A DNA stretch of 34,171 nucleotides from Nitrospinia bacterium. Lineage in GTDB: Bacteria > Nitrospinota > Nitrospinia > Nitrospinales > JAJDAT01. Made by a program: the position numbers and the translations under genes. The stretch spans positions 1 to 34,171 of the forward strand of contig JAJDAT010000017.1 in the NCBI GenBank assembly GCA_029261715.1, read 5' to 3'. Positions 1 to 7,944 of this stretch are shown piece by piece; position 1 is the first letter of the stretch, and each line of letters opens with the position of its first letter. The notes beneath the pieces are model-generated. The model did no database searches and was not told where the DNA came from. It was given only the letters and a program-made list of their open reading frames with translations.

Positions 1-85
1 AATGGCAATCGCTATTTGGAATGGCCAAAATAAAGAACGAAATGGTCAAAAAGCTGTTACCCAATGGAACGAGTTGCGATACTAA
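1..85 (+). CDS. C-terminal tail of a probable type II DMSO-reductase-family gamma (haem-binding) subunit, partial
   Basis: An open frame enters from the left edge and stops with TAA at 83-85; base 1 ends the preceding codon. The visible 27 residues include AIWNGQNKERNGQKAVTQW, which resembles how the haem b-binding gamma subunits of type II DMSO-reductase-family enzymes end (ethylbenzene dehydrogenase, chlorate/selenate reductase, nitrite oxidoreductase gamma): a beta strand with a Trp-Asn/Asp-Gly turn, then an Asn-Gly-x-Lys-Ala-Val segment and a short hydrophobic end. These periplasmic subunits pass electrons between the Fe-S beta subunit and a cytochrome. The assignment comes from family recall over a short piece, so it is moderate. 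A perfect-stem terminator follows 18 bases after the stop, so this is the last gene of its transcript. Confidence 0.5.
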   Translation, partial: MAIAIWNGQNKERNGQKAVTQWNELRY

Positions 86-102
86 AATAGCTTTAAAAAA
101 TT

Positions 103-140
103 AAACCCAAGAAGGCTTTGCCTTCTTGGGTTTTTTTTTG
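103..140 (+). terminator. Rho-independent terminator after the gamma-subunit gene
   Basis: A 14-bp perfect stem (103-116 pairs with 120-133, core AACCCAAGAAGGC) with a 3-base loop is followed by a continuous run of T to 139. It closes the transcript entering from the left. The reverse strand also has an A/T-rich flank, but the long T run favours the plus direction. Confidence 0.92.
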
Positions 141-278
141 CCTGATCTATTGACCTCAAAACAACTCAAATAATAAAAGCCTATTGAAACATTAATTTAG
201 GTTCATTATTTAAAGGTTTTTTTATACTTTACTGTTGAGTCAATAAGAACAAAGTTGTACCCATAAAAGGCTGAATAA

Positions 279-593
279 CTATTCAGTTTCCCACCCTTGA
301 TCCGTCCATCTTTGCATTCCACCATTTCCAACACATACAATATTATCTAAACCCATTCCGCTAAGGGTTTGGGAAGCCATCTGAGCTCTACCACCCATCT
401 TGCAATGAACGTAAACAGTATCGTATTTCTGTAGTTCATCGGCTATATCTCCGACTTCTTCATGAGATTGGTTGCGAGCGCCTTTAATATGACCGCTATC
501 GAATTCTGCAGGACTCCTCACGTCTAGTATCAAATCATTGGAACCTAAGTTATCAACTTTGTCATGCAAATCATCAATCGATATATTTTCCAT
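279..593 (-). CDS. Single-domain rhodanese-like sulfurtransferase
   Basis: The protein is 104 residues, one rhodanese domain with no signal peptide, so probably cytoplasmic. The active-site loop reads HCKMGGRA, with the persulfide-forming Cys at residue 64 and the loop-closing Arg at 69. The N-terminal LILDVRSPAEFDSGHIKGA block is the usual CH2A-type rhodanese signature, and the C-terminal GMQRWTDQGW segment is also typical. Members of this GlpE/PspE-like class move sulfane sulfur from thiosulfate or persulfides to an acceptor; the physiological partner cannot be told from the context. The ATG at 591-593 is preceded by GAAGGAA at a good distance. The gene is monocistronic and divergent from the flagellar operon. 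Confidence 0.9.
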   Translation of the reverse strand: MENISIDDLHDKVDNLGSNDLILDVRSPAEFDSGHIKGARNQSHEEVGDIADELQKYDTVYVHCKMGGRAQMASQTLSGMGLDNIVCVGNGGMQRWTDQGWETE

Positions 594-664
594 GGTAATT
601 CCTTCATTTATTTGAGTTTAATTGTTTACGGCAAGGGAAAATGAAAGTTTTTTCAGAGTTTAAT

Positions 665-693
665 AGTTTAACCCTTATTAAAGAAAATTTCAA
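665..693 (-). promoter_or_regulatory. Candidate sigma-70-type promoter of the rhodanese gene
   Basis: On the minus strand TTGAAA (688-693) and TAAACT (665-670) are separated by exactly 17 bases, matching 5/6 and 4/6 of the sigma-70 consensus. It lies about 70 bases upstream of the rhodanese start. In such AT-rich DNA, chance matches are expected, so confidence is limited. Confidence 0.4.
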
Positions 694-842
694 AGGTATT
701 GAATTTTGGCATTTTGAAAGGAATATCTTGCCAATATTTTGACGGTTATTTTTTTTGTTTTATAAATAAAAAAACGCTTAAATCGTTTATTTATTAGACT
801 TTATGATGTGCTAGATAAGGGGATTAGTGAGGTTGATATAAA

Positions 843-859
843 TTGGTACAGTAATTGCT
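843..859 (+). promoter_or_regulatory. Sigma-54 (RpoN) promoter of the flgF operon
   Basis: TTGGTACAGTAATTGCT carries the invariant GG (845-846) and GC (857-858) with the required 10-base spacing and a good TTGC -12 block. Transcription would start near 870, about 21 bases before the flgF ATG. This is a class of promoter that needs an AAA+ activator (FleQ/FlrC type) in many flagellated bacteria; no activator gene is in the window. Confidence 0.82.
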
Positions 860-890
860 TTATCAAGGTAAAAATCTTTTGGAGAAAAAA

Positions 891-1691
891 ATGAACGAGG
901 GAATTTATATAGCTGTTTCAGGCGCATTAAAGCAAGAGAAAAAGATGAGCGTAATAGCTAATAATTTAGCAAATGTAAACAGCCCGGGTTTTAAAAAAGA
1001 CCAAATTGTATTTGAGTCTTTATTACCTCCGTTTAAAGATAAAAACGATTTAACTTTTGAAAAGAGTCGAAATGTTTTATTGCCTCCAGAACAATCTAAT
1101 TTAAATGTAGCTTATGTTGGCGTCGCGGGATTTGATACTGACTTTAGTCAAGGCGGTTTGGAACAAACGAATAATAATTTCGATTTAGCGTTAGATGGAA
1201 AAGGGTTTTTTATAGTTAATACACCCGACGGCATTGCCTATACGAGAAAAGGAAATTTCCATTTAGACCCTAATAATAGATTGGTAGATGAAAATGGAAA
1301 TGCCGTTCAATCACCACAAGGTGGGGGTGATGTGGTGATTCAAAGTTTGGGAGGGAAAACTACTATTGATACAGAGGGGTTTGTTTCAGTTGGACAGGGT
1401 TTGGGAAATACTCCAGTTGGTCAGATAGGACTGGTAGATTTTGTAAATGGTGAGAGTTTGGTTAAAGTCGGCGAGGGATTGTATCGCCCAGTAGATAAAA
1501 CAGCAACCGGAGTCCAACCACAAAACACAGCATTTCGTCAGGGTTTTATAGAACAGTCAAATGTTACCAGTGTAGATGAAATGACAAAAATGATCGAGAC
1601 GGTCCGAGCCTTTGAAACTTATCAAAAAGTAATCCAAACAATAGACGGTGTTGATGAAAGATCGGTCAATAGTTTGGGAAGAATTGGATAG
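891..1691 (+). CDS. flgF: Flagellar proximal rod protein FlgF
   Basis: The protein is 266 residues from the ATG at 891. It has the N-terminal rod/hook signature (GIYIAVSGALKQEKKMSVIANNLANVNSPGFKK) that is common to axial proteins and the C-terminal D0 helix ending in MTKMIETVRAFETYQK. FlgF forms part of the proximal rod of the basal body and is exported by the flagellar type III system, so there is no cleavable signal peptide. An in-frame TTG at 855 would add 12 residues, but it lies inside the -12 element of the sigma-54 promoter and lacks a ribosome site, whereas the ATG at 891 has TTGGAG upstream. First gene of operon 1, 42 bases before flgG. Confidence 0.95.
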   Translation: MNEGIYIAVSGALKQEKKMSVIANNLANVNSPGFKKDQIVFESLLPPFKDKNDLTFEKSRNVLLPPEQSNLNVAYVGVAGFDTDFSQGGLEQTNNNFDLALDGKGFFIVNTPDGIAYTRKGNFHLDPNNRLVDENGNAVQSPQGGGDVVIQSLGGKTTIDTEGFVSVGQGLGNTPVGQIGLVDFVNGESLVKVGEGLYRPVDKTATGVQPQNTAFRQGFIEQSNVTSVDEMTKMIETVRAFETYQKVIQTIDGVDERSVNSLGRIG

Positions 1692-1733
1692 TTTTTAAAT
1701 GAGAGAAATAAAACCGAAAGGAAGGCGAATTAT

Positions 1734-2522
1734 ATGATTCGATCTCTATATACAGCGGCGACAGGAATGAACGCTCAAGATTTAAATATAAGCGTTATCT
1801 CCAATAACTTATCAAATGTTAACACCGTAGGTTTTAAGCGTAGTCGTGCCGATTTTCAAGATCTTTTATACCAAACACTAAGATTGGTGGGTACACAATC
1901 GGCGAATGGTAATCAGGTTCCTACCGGAGCGCAATTAGGTTTAGGCGTAAAGCCCGCCGCTATTCAGAAGAATTTTATTCAAGGCGATTTTGTCGCCACT
2001 CAAAATGAATTAGATATGGCGATTCAAGGCGATGGTTTTTTTCAAATAGCGCGACCTGATGGAACGATTGGTTACACACGCGCCGGGGCTTTTAAAATTG
2101 ATAATGCAGGCCAAATTGTAACTTCGGACGGTTTATTATTAAGTCCAACCATTACGGTTCCGCCAGATGCAGTTAACCTTTCGATTGATTCACAAGGAAC
2201 AGTAAACGTTAACCAGGGGGGGCAAACTGCGGCTACCCAGTTGGGAGTAATTCAATTGGCAACATTTCAAAACCCTGCAGGTTTGAAATCTGAAGGATCC
2301 AATATTTTTACGCAGTCCGACGCTTCAGGAACTCCGGTTATAGGTAATGCAGGGGTTCTCAATCGAGGAACTATTCAACAGGGTTTTTTGGAACTTTCCA
2401 ATGTGAGCGTTGTTGAAGAAATGGTTAATCTAATCGCAGCGCAAAGAGCCTATGAAGTAAATTCAAAAACGGTGCAGACCGCTGATGAAATGCTTCAAAT
2501 TTCGAATAATTTGAAACGTTAG
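1734..2522 (+). CDS. flgG: Flagellar distal rod protein FlgG
   Basis: The protein is 262 residues, the usual FlgG length. It begins [19 protein letters not shown], the classic FlgG start, followed by the [24 protein letters not shown] segment that contains the distal-rod-specific stretch, and ends with [30 protein letters not shown], the C-terminal D0 helix. It builds the distal rod that crosses the peptidoglycan and passes through the P and L rings encoded downstream. A GGAAGG ribosome site precedes the ATG. Confidence 0.97.
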   Translation: MIRSLYTAATGMNAQDLNISVISNNLSNVNTVGFKRSRADFQDLLYQTLRLVGTQSANGNQVPTGAQLGLGVKPAAIQKNFIQGDFVATQNELDMAIQGDGFFQIARPDGTIGYTRAGAFKIDNAGQIVTSDGLLLSPTITVPPDAVNLSIDSQGTVNVNQGGQTAATQLGVIQLATFQNPAGLKSEGSNIFTQSDASGTPVIGNAGVLNRGTIQQGFLELSNVSVVEEMVNLIAAQRAYEVNSKTVQTADEMLQISNNLKR

Positions 2523-2538
2523 ATTCAAGGTGAATTTT

Positions 2539-3294
2539 ATGAAAAAAAAATCTTCAAATATATGTTACGGGTTTCTGATCTTTTTAACCGTGGTTTTATT
2601 CTTTCTCATTTCGTTGACAAACCATGTTTTTGCAATTGAAACAAAACCGCTTCAAACTATAACAGTAGAAGAGATTGAACGAAGAGGCACTGAGTTTTTG
2701 TGGGACCGGATTTCTCAACAAGAAGATAACTTTGAAGTACAAGCCATATTTCCTGGCCGGGACTTTATTTTACCTGAAGGGAAAGTAGATTTTGAATTTG
2801 AACTTATTGGTAGGGGGCAACTTAAAGCGCAAAGAATTCCTTTGACATTAAGTATTAAAGTCGATGGAAAATTAAAAAGAAAAATTTGGCTTAATTCGAA
2901 AACAAAGTTTTTCAAAGAAGTTCTGAAAACCACTCGCCAATTACAAAGAGGAATGGTTATTACTTCAGAAGATATAGAATTAACACAAGTCGACGCTTTG
3001 CGAGAAGGTAAGAGGACTTTTATTAATCCGGAGGAAGTGGTTGGTTTAATGATGGTTAGAGATGTTGGAAAAGGCAATGTGTTGAAGCTCAATATGGTCC
3101 GAAAGCCTGCCGTCGTTAAACAAGGAGATCGAGTTCTTATTATGGCAAAAATGGGTCCTATGAAAATTACGGCGCCAGGGGTTGTGAAGGAAAAAGGTTT
3201 TAAAGGCAGTATGATTCGAGTTCAAAACATTAAATCGAAGAAGGAAGTTTACGGAAGGGTTGTTGATTCAAACACCATTGAAGTAAATTTTTGA
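2539..3294 (+). CDS. flgA: FlgA, P-ring assembly chaperone with SAF domain
   Basis: The 251-residue protein has an N-terminal signal peptide (about 28 residues, KKK then a long hydrophobic core ending near HVFA) for Sec export to the periplasm. A SAF-type beta-clip domain follows, with the typical LKTTRQLQRGMVITSEDIEL and GNVLKLNMVRKPAVVKQGD blocks. FlgA binds FlgI and helps it assemble the P ring. A GTG at 2530 is also in frame, but the ATG at 2539 sits 5 bases after AAGGTGA, so it is chosen. The gene is only 16 bases after flgG and is part of operon 1. Confidence 0.9.
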   Translation: MKKKSSNICYGFLIFLTVVLFFLISLTNHVFAIETKPLQTITVEEIERRGTEFLWDRISQQEDNFEVQAIFPGRDFILPEGKVDFEFELIGRGQLKAQRIPLTLSIKVDGKLKRKIWLNSKTKFFKEVLKTTRQLQRGMVITSEDIELTQVDALREGKRTFINPEEVVGLMMVRDVGKGNVLKLNMVRKPAVVKQGDRVLIMAKMGPMKITAPGVVKEKGFKGSMIRVQNIKSKKEVYGRVVDSNTIEVNF

Positions 3295-3343
3295 CGACTA
3301 ATTAATTTTTGGTTTTTTAAAGGCGGCATTGTCCGATTAAATT

Positions 3344-4066
3344 ATGAAATTCGCTCATTTGAATAAAAAAATATTTTTAAAAAGCGTTTCGCTAGCGTTA
3401 GTTGGTCTACTTTCAGCCTGCGGGCCAAAAAATTTGGCGGTTGACCCCGCTTCAACTGTTATACCGAAAAAAATATATTCTAAGGTGAAACCCCAAGAAG
3501 GGTCCATTTGGCCTGGCGACTCAGCTTCAAATATATTTTTTAAAGATACAAAAGCGCGGAAGGTTGGAGATATTGTAACGATTACCATCGCAGAGAACAC
3601 CGTTTCCAGCCAAACGGCGACTACTCAAACTTCGAGAGCATCAAATTACAATTTGCAAACTGGGCGAATGTTGGGGCTACCTAGTAATTTAGGAATCCAA
3701 AACTTTTTGGGATTGGGGGGTGGGTTTTCACCTGACTTAGACGCTACATCCACAAATACCCATAACGGAAATGGCACGACTACCCGAAATGGAAGCCTTA
3801 GCACTACGATGACAGCCCTTATCAAAGAAATATTACCTTCGGGAAATTACCGAATCGAGGGCAGAAGATCCGTCACTGTAAATAATGAAGAACAAATTTT
3901 GATTTTAAGTGGAGTTGTTAGAAAAGAAGATATCAATTTTGACAACACTATATCTTCTACATTGATCGCTAATTCGTCTATCACTTACGCGGGACGAGGC
4001 ACTATTACGGATCAACAACGAATTGGATGGGCTGGCAAAATACTAAGCTTCATATGGCCATTTTAA
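3344..4066 (+). CDS. flgH: Flagellar L-ring lipoprotein FlgH
   Basis: The 240-residue protein has a lipoprotein signal with lipobox LSAC, Cys at residue 26, followed by Gly at +2, consistent with outer-membrane sorting. Family motifs include GSIWPGDSASNIFFKDTKARKVGDIVTITIAEN and the C-terminal block GRGTITDQQRIGWAGKILSFIWPF, which is a strong FlgH signature. FlgH assembles the outer-membrane L ring around the distal rod. It is followed after only 15 bases by an Ig-like lipoprotein gene instead of flgI, which is unusual. Confidence 0.96.
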   Translation: MKFAHLNKKIFLKSVSLALVGLLSACGPKNLAVDPASTVIPKKIYSKVKPQEGSIWPGDSASNIFFKDTKARKVGDIVTITIAENTVSSQTATTQTSRASNYNLQTGRMLGLPSNLGIQNFLGLGGGFSPDLDATSTNTHNGNGTTTRNGSLSTTMTALIKEILPSGNYRIEGRRSVTVNNEEQILILSGVVRKEDINFDNTISSTLIANSSITYAGRGTITDQQRIGWAGKILSFIWPF

Positions 4067-4081
4067 AAACCGAGGATTATA

Positions 4082-4528
4082 ATGAGTAAGACAAAAAAAT
4101 TATTAAGTATTCTGATTTTCTCATGTTGGAGTATTTTGGGATGCGATTCGGAAGTTGCAAACGTTGTGGGAGTGAGCGCTTCAAGTTTTATTATAGCTGT
4201 AGAAGCGGTTCACGGACCCTTAGGGCTTCCTGCTGATGGTTCTAGTATAGCGACAATTAGAGTGGAATTATTTACTAATGCCGGTCAATTGGTGAATGGA
4301 GAAAAAATAATTCTTACAACTACTTTGGGAACCTTAGCCACCGCTGACTCAGCTCAAACTACCGCAACTACTGGGGGAGCGCTTGAGCTTACCACTGTTA
4401 ATGGATTTGCTTTTGCAACGTTGACTTCGGAAGCCGTGGAGGGGAATGCTTTTGTTGTGGCGTCAGTTGAGAATATTAGCGCAACAGTTGCCGTGCCTTT
4501 TGTAAACATTACTACCGCAGCGAATTAA
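4082..4528 (+). CDS. Putative lipoprotein with one Big_1/invasin-like Ig domain, embedded in flagellar operon
   Basis: This 148-residue protein has no recognised flagellar family. It has a lipoprotein signal with lipobox ILGC (Cys at 21) and an Asp at +2, which in enteric bacteria would favour inner-membrane retention; whether that rule holds here is unknown. Residues about 35-145 look like a bacterial Ig-like domain of the Big_1/invasin kind, with the typical ADGSSIATIRVELF strand, a VNGEKIILTTTLGTL hairpin and a later GFAFATLTSE strand. It lies 15 bases after flgH and 2 bases before the next lipoprotein gene, so it is co-transcribed with the ring genes. A role as an accessory basal-body or envelope component is inference from position only. 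Confidence 0.8.
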   Translation: MSKTKKLLSILIFSCWSILGCDSEVANVVGVSASSFIIAVEAVHGPLGLPADGSSIATIRVELFTNAGQLVNGEKIILTTTLGTLATADSAQTTATTGGALELTTVNGFAFATLTSEAVEGNAFVVASVENISATVAVPFVNITTAAN

Positions 4529-4530
4529 TC

Positions 4531-5436
4531 ATGAATAATATAATGAATCTACTCAAAAAGTATTTTGGCAAGATTATTATTTCTAGCGGGATTTTATTTA
4601 TAGCCACATTCGGGCTAACCGCTTGCCAAAGTGAAACAGATGGGGGACCACTTGGTCCAACAAACTTAACCAATTCGTCCGCAAATATCACTGTTTCCCC
4701 CGCTACATTGTCACTGGCAAAACTCGGTACGCAGACTTTCACTGCAATAGGTGGCTCTGGGACATTTACCTGGAGTGTTGATAATCAAACTTTAGGCGCT
4801 ATTGTCGCCGATACAGGTGTTTTTACCGCTGGAAATAGTAATGGCAGCGTTACCGTAACAGCTACTGATTTTAATGGAGCGACAGGAACGGCAACCGTTA
4901 CTGTTACCGATAAATCTTTAACTTTAACTCCTTCAGCCCTTTCGATAGGAAAACAGGGAGCTCAAGATTTTACTCTAACAGGCGGTACGGAACCCATTTT
5001 CTTTTCGGTTGATAATGCAACTCTTGGGAGTTTCGGCGCGACAACTGGTAACACTGCGGCTTTTACCGCTGGAATTTCAATAGGAACTGCAACCGTTACA
5101 GCTACAGACGCTGATGGAGATACTGTCACGGGAACCGTAACGATTGTATCTAATCCAGTCACGGTGACTCCCGCTTCCGTAACTTTTACTACTGCTGGCG
5201 ATGCTCAAGAGTTTACTGCGACGTCTCCTGTTGTTGGCGTCACTTTTTCCTTTGCGCTATCGGGACAAAGCAATAGTTATGCAGGCACAACCATAACAAC
5301 TTCAGCCAATACCGGCACCGCCACTGTAACAGGTACAACACTTCCAACAGCGTTGGAAGGAACTCAAACTTTAACTTTAACCGTGACCGATAGTAACGGG
5401 GATACAGGTGTTGCCCAAATTACGGTAAACCAATGA
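4531..5436 (+). CDS. Putative lipoprotein with three Ig-like (Big_2-type) repeats, between flgH and flgI
   Basis: This 301-residue protein carries a lipoprotein signal (lipobox LTAC, Cys at 32, Gln at +2, compatible with the outer membrane). Three repeats follow at about 53-126, 130-206 and 209-301, each opening with a strand of the type (I/L/V)T(V/L)(S/T)P and containing a Gly/Thr-rich second half; repeats 1 and 2 share the SVDNxTLG motif and TATVTATDxxG strand. Such folds act as spacers or adhesive stalks. No enzyme motif is visible. The gene starts 2 bases after the preceding lipoprotein gene and ends 21 bases before flgI. The start may instead be the ATG at 4543, which gives a more typical signal peptide; neither has a clear ribosome site. 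Confidence 0.8.
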   Translation: MNNIMNLLKKYFGKIIISSGILFIATFGLTACQSETDGGPLGPTNLTNSSANITVSPATLSLAKLGTQTFTAIGGSGTFTWSVDNQTLGAIVADTGVFTAGNSNGSVTVTATDFNGATGTATVTVTDKSLTLTPSALSIGKQGAQDFTLTGGTEPIFFSVDNATLGSFGATTGNTAAFTAGISIGTATVTATDADGDTVTGTVTIVSNPVTVTPASVTFTTAGDAQEFTATSPVVGVTFSFALSGQSNSYAGTTITTSANTGTATVTGTTLPTALEGTQTLTLTVTDSNGDTGVAQITVNQ

Positions 5437-5457
5437 TAACCTGGAGTTGATAAAAAA

Positions 5458-6579
5458 ATGAAACGCTTAAAGATTCAAGCAATCTTAATGACAGCCTTGT
5501 TTCTACTAGTACTTTTGGCAGAAACCGCCCAGGCTGCCCGGGTAAAAGACTTGGTCAATATCCGAGGCGTAAGAAACAATCAGTTGATTGGTTTTGGTTT
5601 GGTTATTGGATTGGCGGGAACTGGCGATAGCGCTACAAACGTTTTCTTTTCGATTCAAACAGTCGTCAATATGTTGAAGGCGATGGGTATTACAGTTCCG
5701 GCAGGCCAGATTAATCAGCTGCAATTTAAAAATGTCGCCACCGTTATGGTAACGGCCGATCTTCCGGCTTTTACTAGACAGGGCGATAGAATAGATGTTC
5801 TAGTTTCGTCTGTGGGTGACGCAAAAAGTTTGCAAGGAGGAACCTTACTGATGACTCCTTTAAAAGGCGCCGATGGCAATACCTATGTAGTATCTCAGGG
5901 GCCTTTGTCTATTGGCGGGTTTTCCATTCAGGGACAAAATCGAGGAGTCCAGAAAAACCACTTGCAGGTAGGGCGAATATCTAATGGCGGTTTAGTGGAA
6001 AAAGAAATTTATTCTTCCTTTAATAAAAAGGACGAAATTGAATTGTCCATGAAAGCTACCGATTTTACGACAGCTGGTAGAGTTGCAAAAGAAATAAATC
6101 GAGCGATGAAGGACGATATAGCCGCGGCTATGGATGGTAGAACTGTCCGAGTTCGTTTACCTAAATTTTATAAAAACAATGCGACGGGTTTTGTTTCTAA
6201 AATTGAAAGCTTGGAAGTGGCTCCTGATACTGCGGCGCGAATCATCATCGATGAACGCACGGGAACAATTGTTATGGGAGAAAATGTAATGATCTCGACA
6301 GTCGCTGTGGCTCATGGTGGATTGTTTGTCCAGATTCGAGAAGAACCCATTGCGATTCAACCTGAACCTTTAAGTGAAGGCGAAACAGCCATTTTACCAA
6401 GAACAAGAGTAGCCATAGAAGAAGGACAAGACCGATTATTGGTTGTTCCAAAAGGAATAGGAATTGGCGATGTGGTAAACGCTCTTAACTCTATTGGAGT
6501 GACGCCAAGAGATCTAATTTCCATTTTACAAGCAATCAAAGCTTCTGGCGCTTTACATGCTGAGCTTGAGATAATGTAA
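5458..6579 (+). CDS. flgI: Flagellar P-ring protein FlgI
   Basis: The 373-residue protein is full length for FlgI. It has a cleavable signal peptide (about residues 1-26, ending AETAQA) and the hallmark start of the mature protein, ARVKDLVNIRGVRNNQLIGF, then GLVIGLAGTGD. The C-terminal region contains RIIIDERTGTIVMGENV and the ending VTPRDLISILQAIKASGALHAELEIM. It forms the peptidoglycan-associated P ring, with FlgA as chaperone. It is the last gene of operon 1; a strong terminator follows 45 bases later. Preceded by CTGGAG, a good ribosome site. Confidence 0.97.
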   Translation: MKRLKIQAILMTALFLLVLLAETAQAARVKDLVNIRGVRNNQLIGFGLVIGLAGTGDSATNVFFSIQTVVNMLKAMGITVPAGQINQLQFKNVATVMVTADLPAFTRQGDRIDVLVSSVGDAKSLQGGTLLMTPLKGADGNTYVVSQGPLSIGGFSIQGQNRGVQKNHLQVGRISNGGLVEKEIYSSFNKKDEIELSMKATDFTTAGRVAKEINRAMKDDIAAAMDGRTVRVRLPKFYKNNATGFVSKIESLEVAPDTAARIIIDERTGTIVMGENVMISTVAVAHGGLFVQIREEPIAIQPEPLSEGETAILPRTRVAIEEGQDRLLVVPKGIGIGDVVNALNSIGVTPRDLISILQAIKASGALHAELEIM

Positions 6580-6624
6580 TTGATTTTATGATGTAACGAA
6601 CTTTTATCTATTTTTTAAAAGATA

Positions 6625-6662
6625 AAGAGCAAACGCTTAATAGCGTTTGCTCTTTTTTTTTG
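6625..6662 (+). terminator. Rho-independent terminator after flgI
   Basis: A 13-bp perfect stem (6625-6637 with 6642-6654, core AAGAGCAAACGCT), a 4-base loop and a T run to about 6661. It separates flagellar operon 1 from operon 2. Confidence 0.9.
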
Positions 6663-6994
6663 ATCAAGGGAAACTTAACTTTTGGTCTTTTGTAGGTTTT
6701 AGAAATTATCTAGAAAATATAGCGTCAAAATCCTAGCGGATAACTCACGAATAGGTACCTTTGTTTGTCCTATAACTAGGAAAATTTTTCCCTAAAAGCG
6801 AAAAATAGAAAATAATTACGGTTTTTTTTTAATTTATGTTTGACTAATAAAAAATAAAACCTTTAAAAGCAATGGATTGCATGGTTTTTCTGCGTTTTTT
6901 GTTTGTGTGTGGTTTTGGTATCCTCTTTGCATTAAGTTGGTTGTGTTAATAAAACTTTTCGAAAACCTTCTGATTTTTAAAGGTTAATTAAAAA
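6663..6994. other. Non-coding region between the two flagellar operons
   Basis: No open frame of plausible length or start is visible in about 330 AT-rich bases on either strand. In particular there is no flgM gene here, although some flagellar loci place it before flgJ or flgN. The only clear element is the sigma-54 promoter at 6915-6931; the upstream part could hold activator-binding sites, but I cannot recognise any. Confidence 0.6.
6915..6931 (+). promoter_or_regulatory. Sigma-54 (RpoN) promoter of the flgJ-flgN-flgK-flgL operon
   Basis: TTGGTATCCTCTTTGCA has the invariant GG (6917-6918) and GC (6929-6930) spaced by 10 bases. The start of transcription would be near 6942, leaving a leader of about 53 bases before flgJ. 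The same architecture precedes flgF, so both flagellar operons in this window appear to be in the RpoN regulon. Confidence 0.75.
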
Positions 6995-7381
6995 ATGGAA
7001 ATTTTTGGCCAAAGTAAAGTTCGCCCGAGCATTTCAAACCCAATGCAAGGTAAAGCTGAAAATATTGCGCAAAAAATTGGTAACGGTGTCCAAAAGGATG
7101 CTGATTTAGAATCTGCGGCACAGGACTTTGAGGCGATTTTTCTTCATAAAATGCTTGAATCAATGAGAAAGACAGTTCCTAAGTCTGGACTTTTAGAGAG
7201 CTTTTCCGGAGATATGTACCAATCTATGTTTGATGAAGAGTTAGCCGGAGAAATGTCTAAAAGGGGAGAAGTTGGGTTAGCGAATTTTATGTATAAGCAA
7301 CTTGACGTAACTAACTCACAAAACCAAAACTCGAATAGCTCCAATTCTAAAAAAATTGTCGATATTAAGCTCGGAGATTGA
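6995..7381 (+). CDS. flgJ: Rod-binding protein FlgJ, N-terminal domain only
   Basis: The 128-residue protein corresponds to the rod-cap/rod-binding half of FlgJ: AAQDFEAIFLHKMLESMRKTVP, then DMYQSMFDEELAGEMSKRGEVGLANFMYKQL (residues about 43-108). The peptidoglycan hydrolase domain found in enteric FlgJ is absent, as in many non-gammaproteobacterial flagellar systems, where a separate hydrolase is used; none is seen in the window. First gene of operon 2. Its TGA overlaps or touches the beginning of the flgN frame. Confidence 0.88.
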   Translation: MEIFGQSKVRPSISNPMQGKAENIAQKIGNGVQKDADLESAAQDFEAIFLHKMLESMRKTVPKSGLLESFSGDMYQSMFDEELAGEMSKRGEVGLANFMYKQLDVTNSQNQNSNSSNSKKIVDIKLGD

Positions 7382-7386
7382 ACCAA

Positions 7387-7890
7387 ATGACAAAGCTTTA
7401 TAAGACCTTGCTCAACCAAATGGGGCAAAAAATTGCAATTTATAACGAACTAATCGAATTATTGAAACAAGAGTGGGATTCTGTTTCGGGATATTCGTTG
7501 ATGGGAGTTCAAGAAGTTTTGAACAAAAAGGAAACTTTAGTTTTAAAGATGCAAGTTTTGGAAGAGAACCGTTTGGAAGTTGTTCGAGCCATTGCCAATA
7601 AACTTGACGTTCCCTACGAAGGGTTAACCTTAAAAAAGATATTAGCGTTAAAGTCTCATCCTCTAAACAATAAATTAAATTTATATCGCAAAAAATTATT
7701 GAAACAGATCGATATGATTGCGGAATTGACAGAAAAAACAAAAAGAATCGTAGATCATTCTTCTATGTCTATTAAGAAATCGTTGTCATTTTTACACAAA
7801 ACTCAAGAAAAGTCTGAAGCTGGTTATCAAGCTAAAGGGAAGATTCGTGAAGGTAAAATGCAAAGTAGGATGTTAAGCGCGGAAGTTTAA
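7387..7890 (+). CDS. flgN: FlgN-like flagellar export chaperone
   Basis: The 167-residue, all-helical protein has no signal peptide. The start region (LYKTLLNQMGQKIAIYNELIELLKQEW) and the motif around LNKKETLVLKMQVLEENR match the FlgN family pattern, in which a long helical hairpin binds the C-terminal helices of the hook-junction proteins FlgK and FlgL and keeps them export-ready. The next two genes are precisely flgK and flgL. A TTG at 7378 overlaps the flgJ stop, but the ATG at 7387 is better spaced from GGAG at 7373-7376 and is chosen. Confidence 0.75.
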   Translation: MTKLYKTLLNQMGQKIAIYNELIELLKQEWDSVSGYSLMGVQEVLNKKETLVLKMQVLEENRLEVVRAIANKLDVPYEGLTLKKILALKSHPLNNKLNLYRKKLLKQIDMIAELTEKTKRIVDHSSMSIKKSLSFLHKTQEKSEAGYQAKGKIREGKMQSRMLSAEV

Positions 7891-7944
7891 AGAAAATTGT
7901 TTAATCAGTATTTGAAAGATTTTTATCATTAAAGGCAAACTAAA

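Noticed and set aside
2715-3092. 125-residue minus-strand frame inside flgA
   Set aside because: Opposite-strand shadow of a clear flgA coding frame, with no recognisable domain or ribosome site.
6663-6994. Search for flgM between the flagellar operons
   Set aside because: No open frame with a helical anti-sigma pattern was present.
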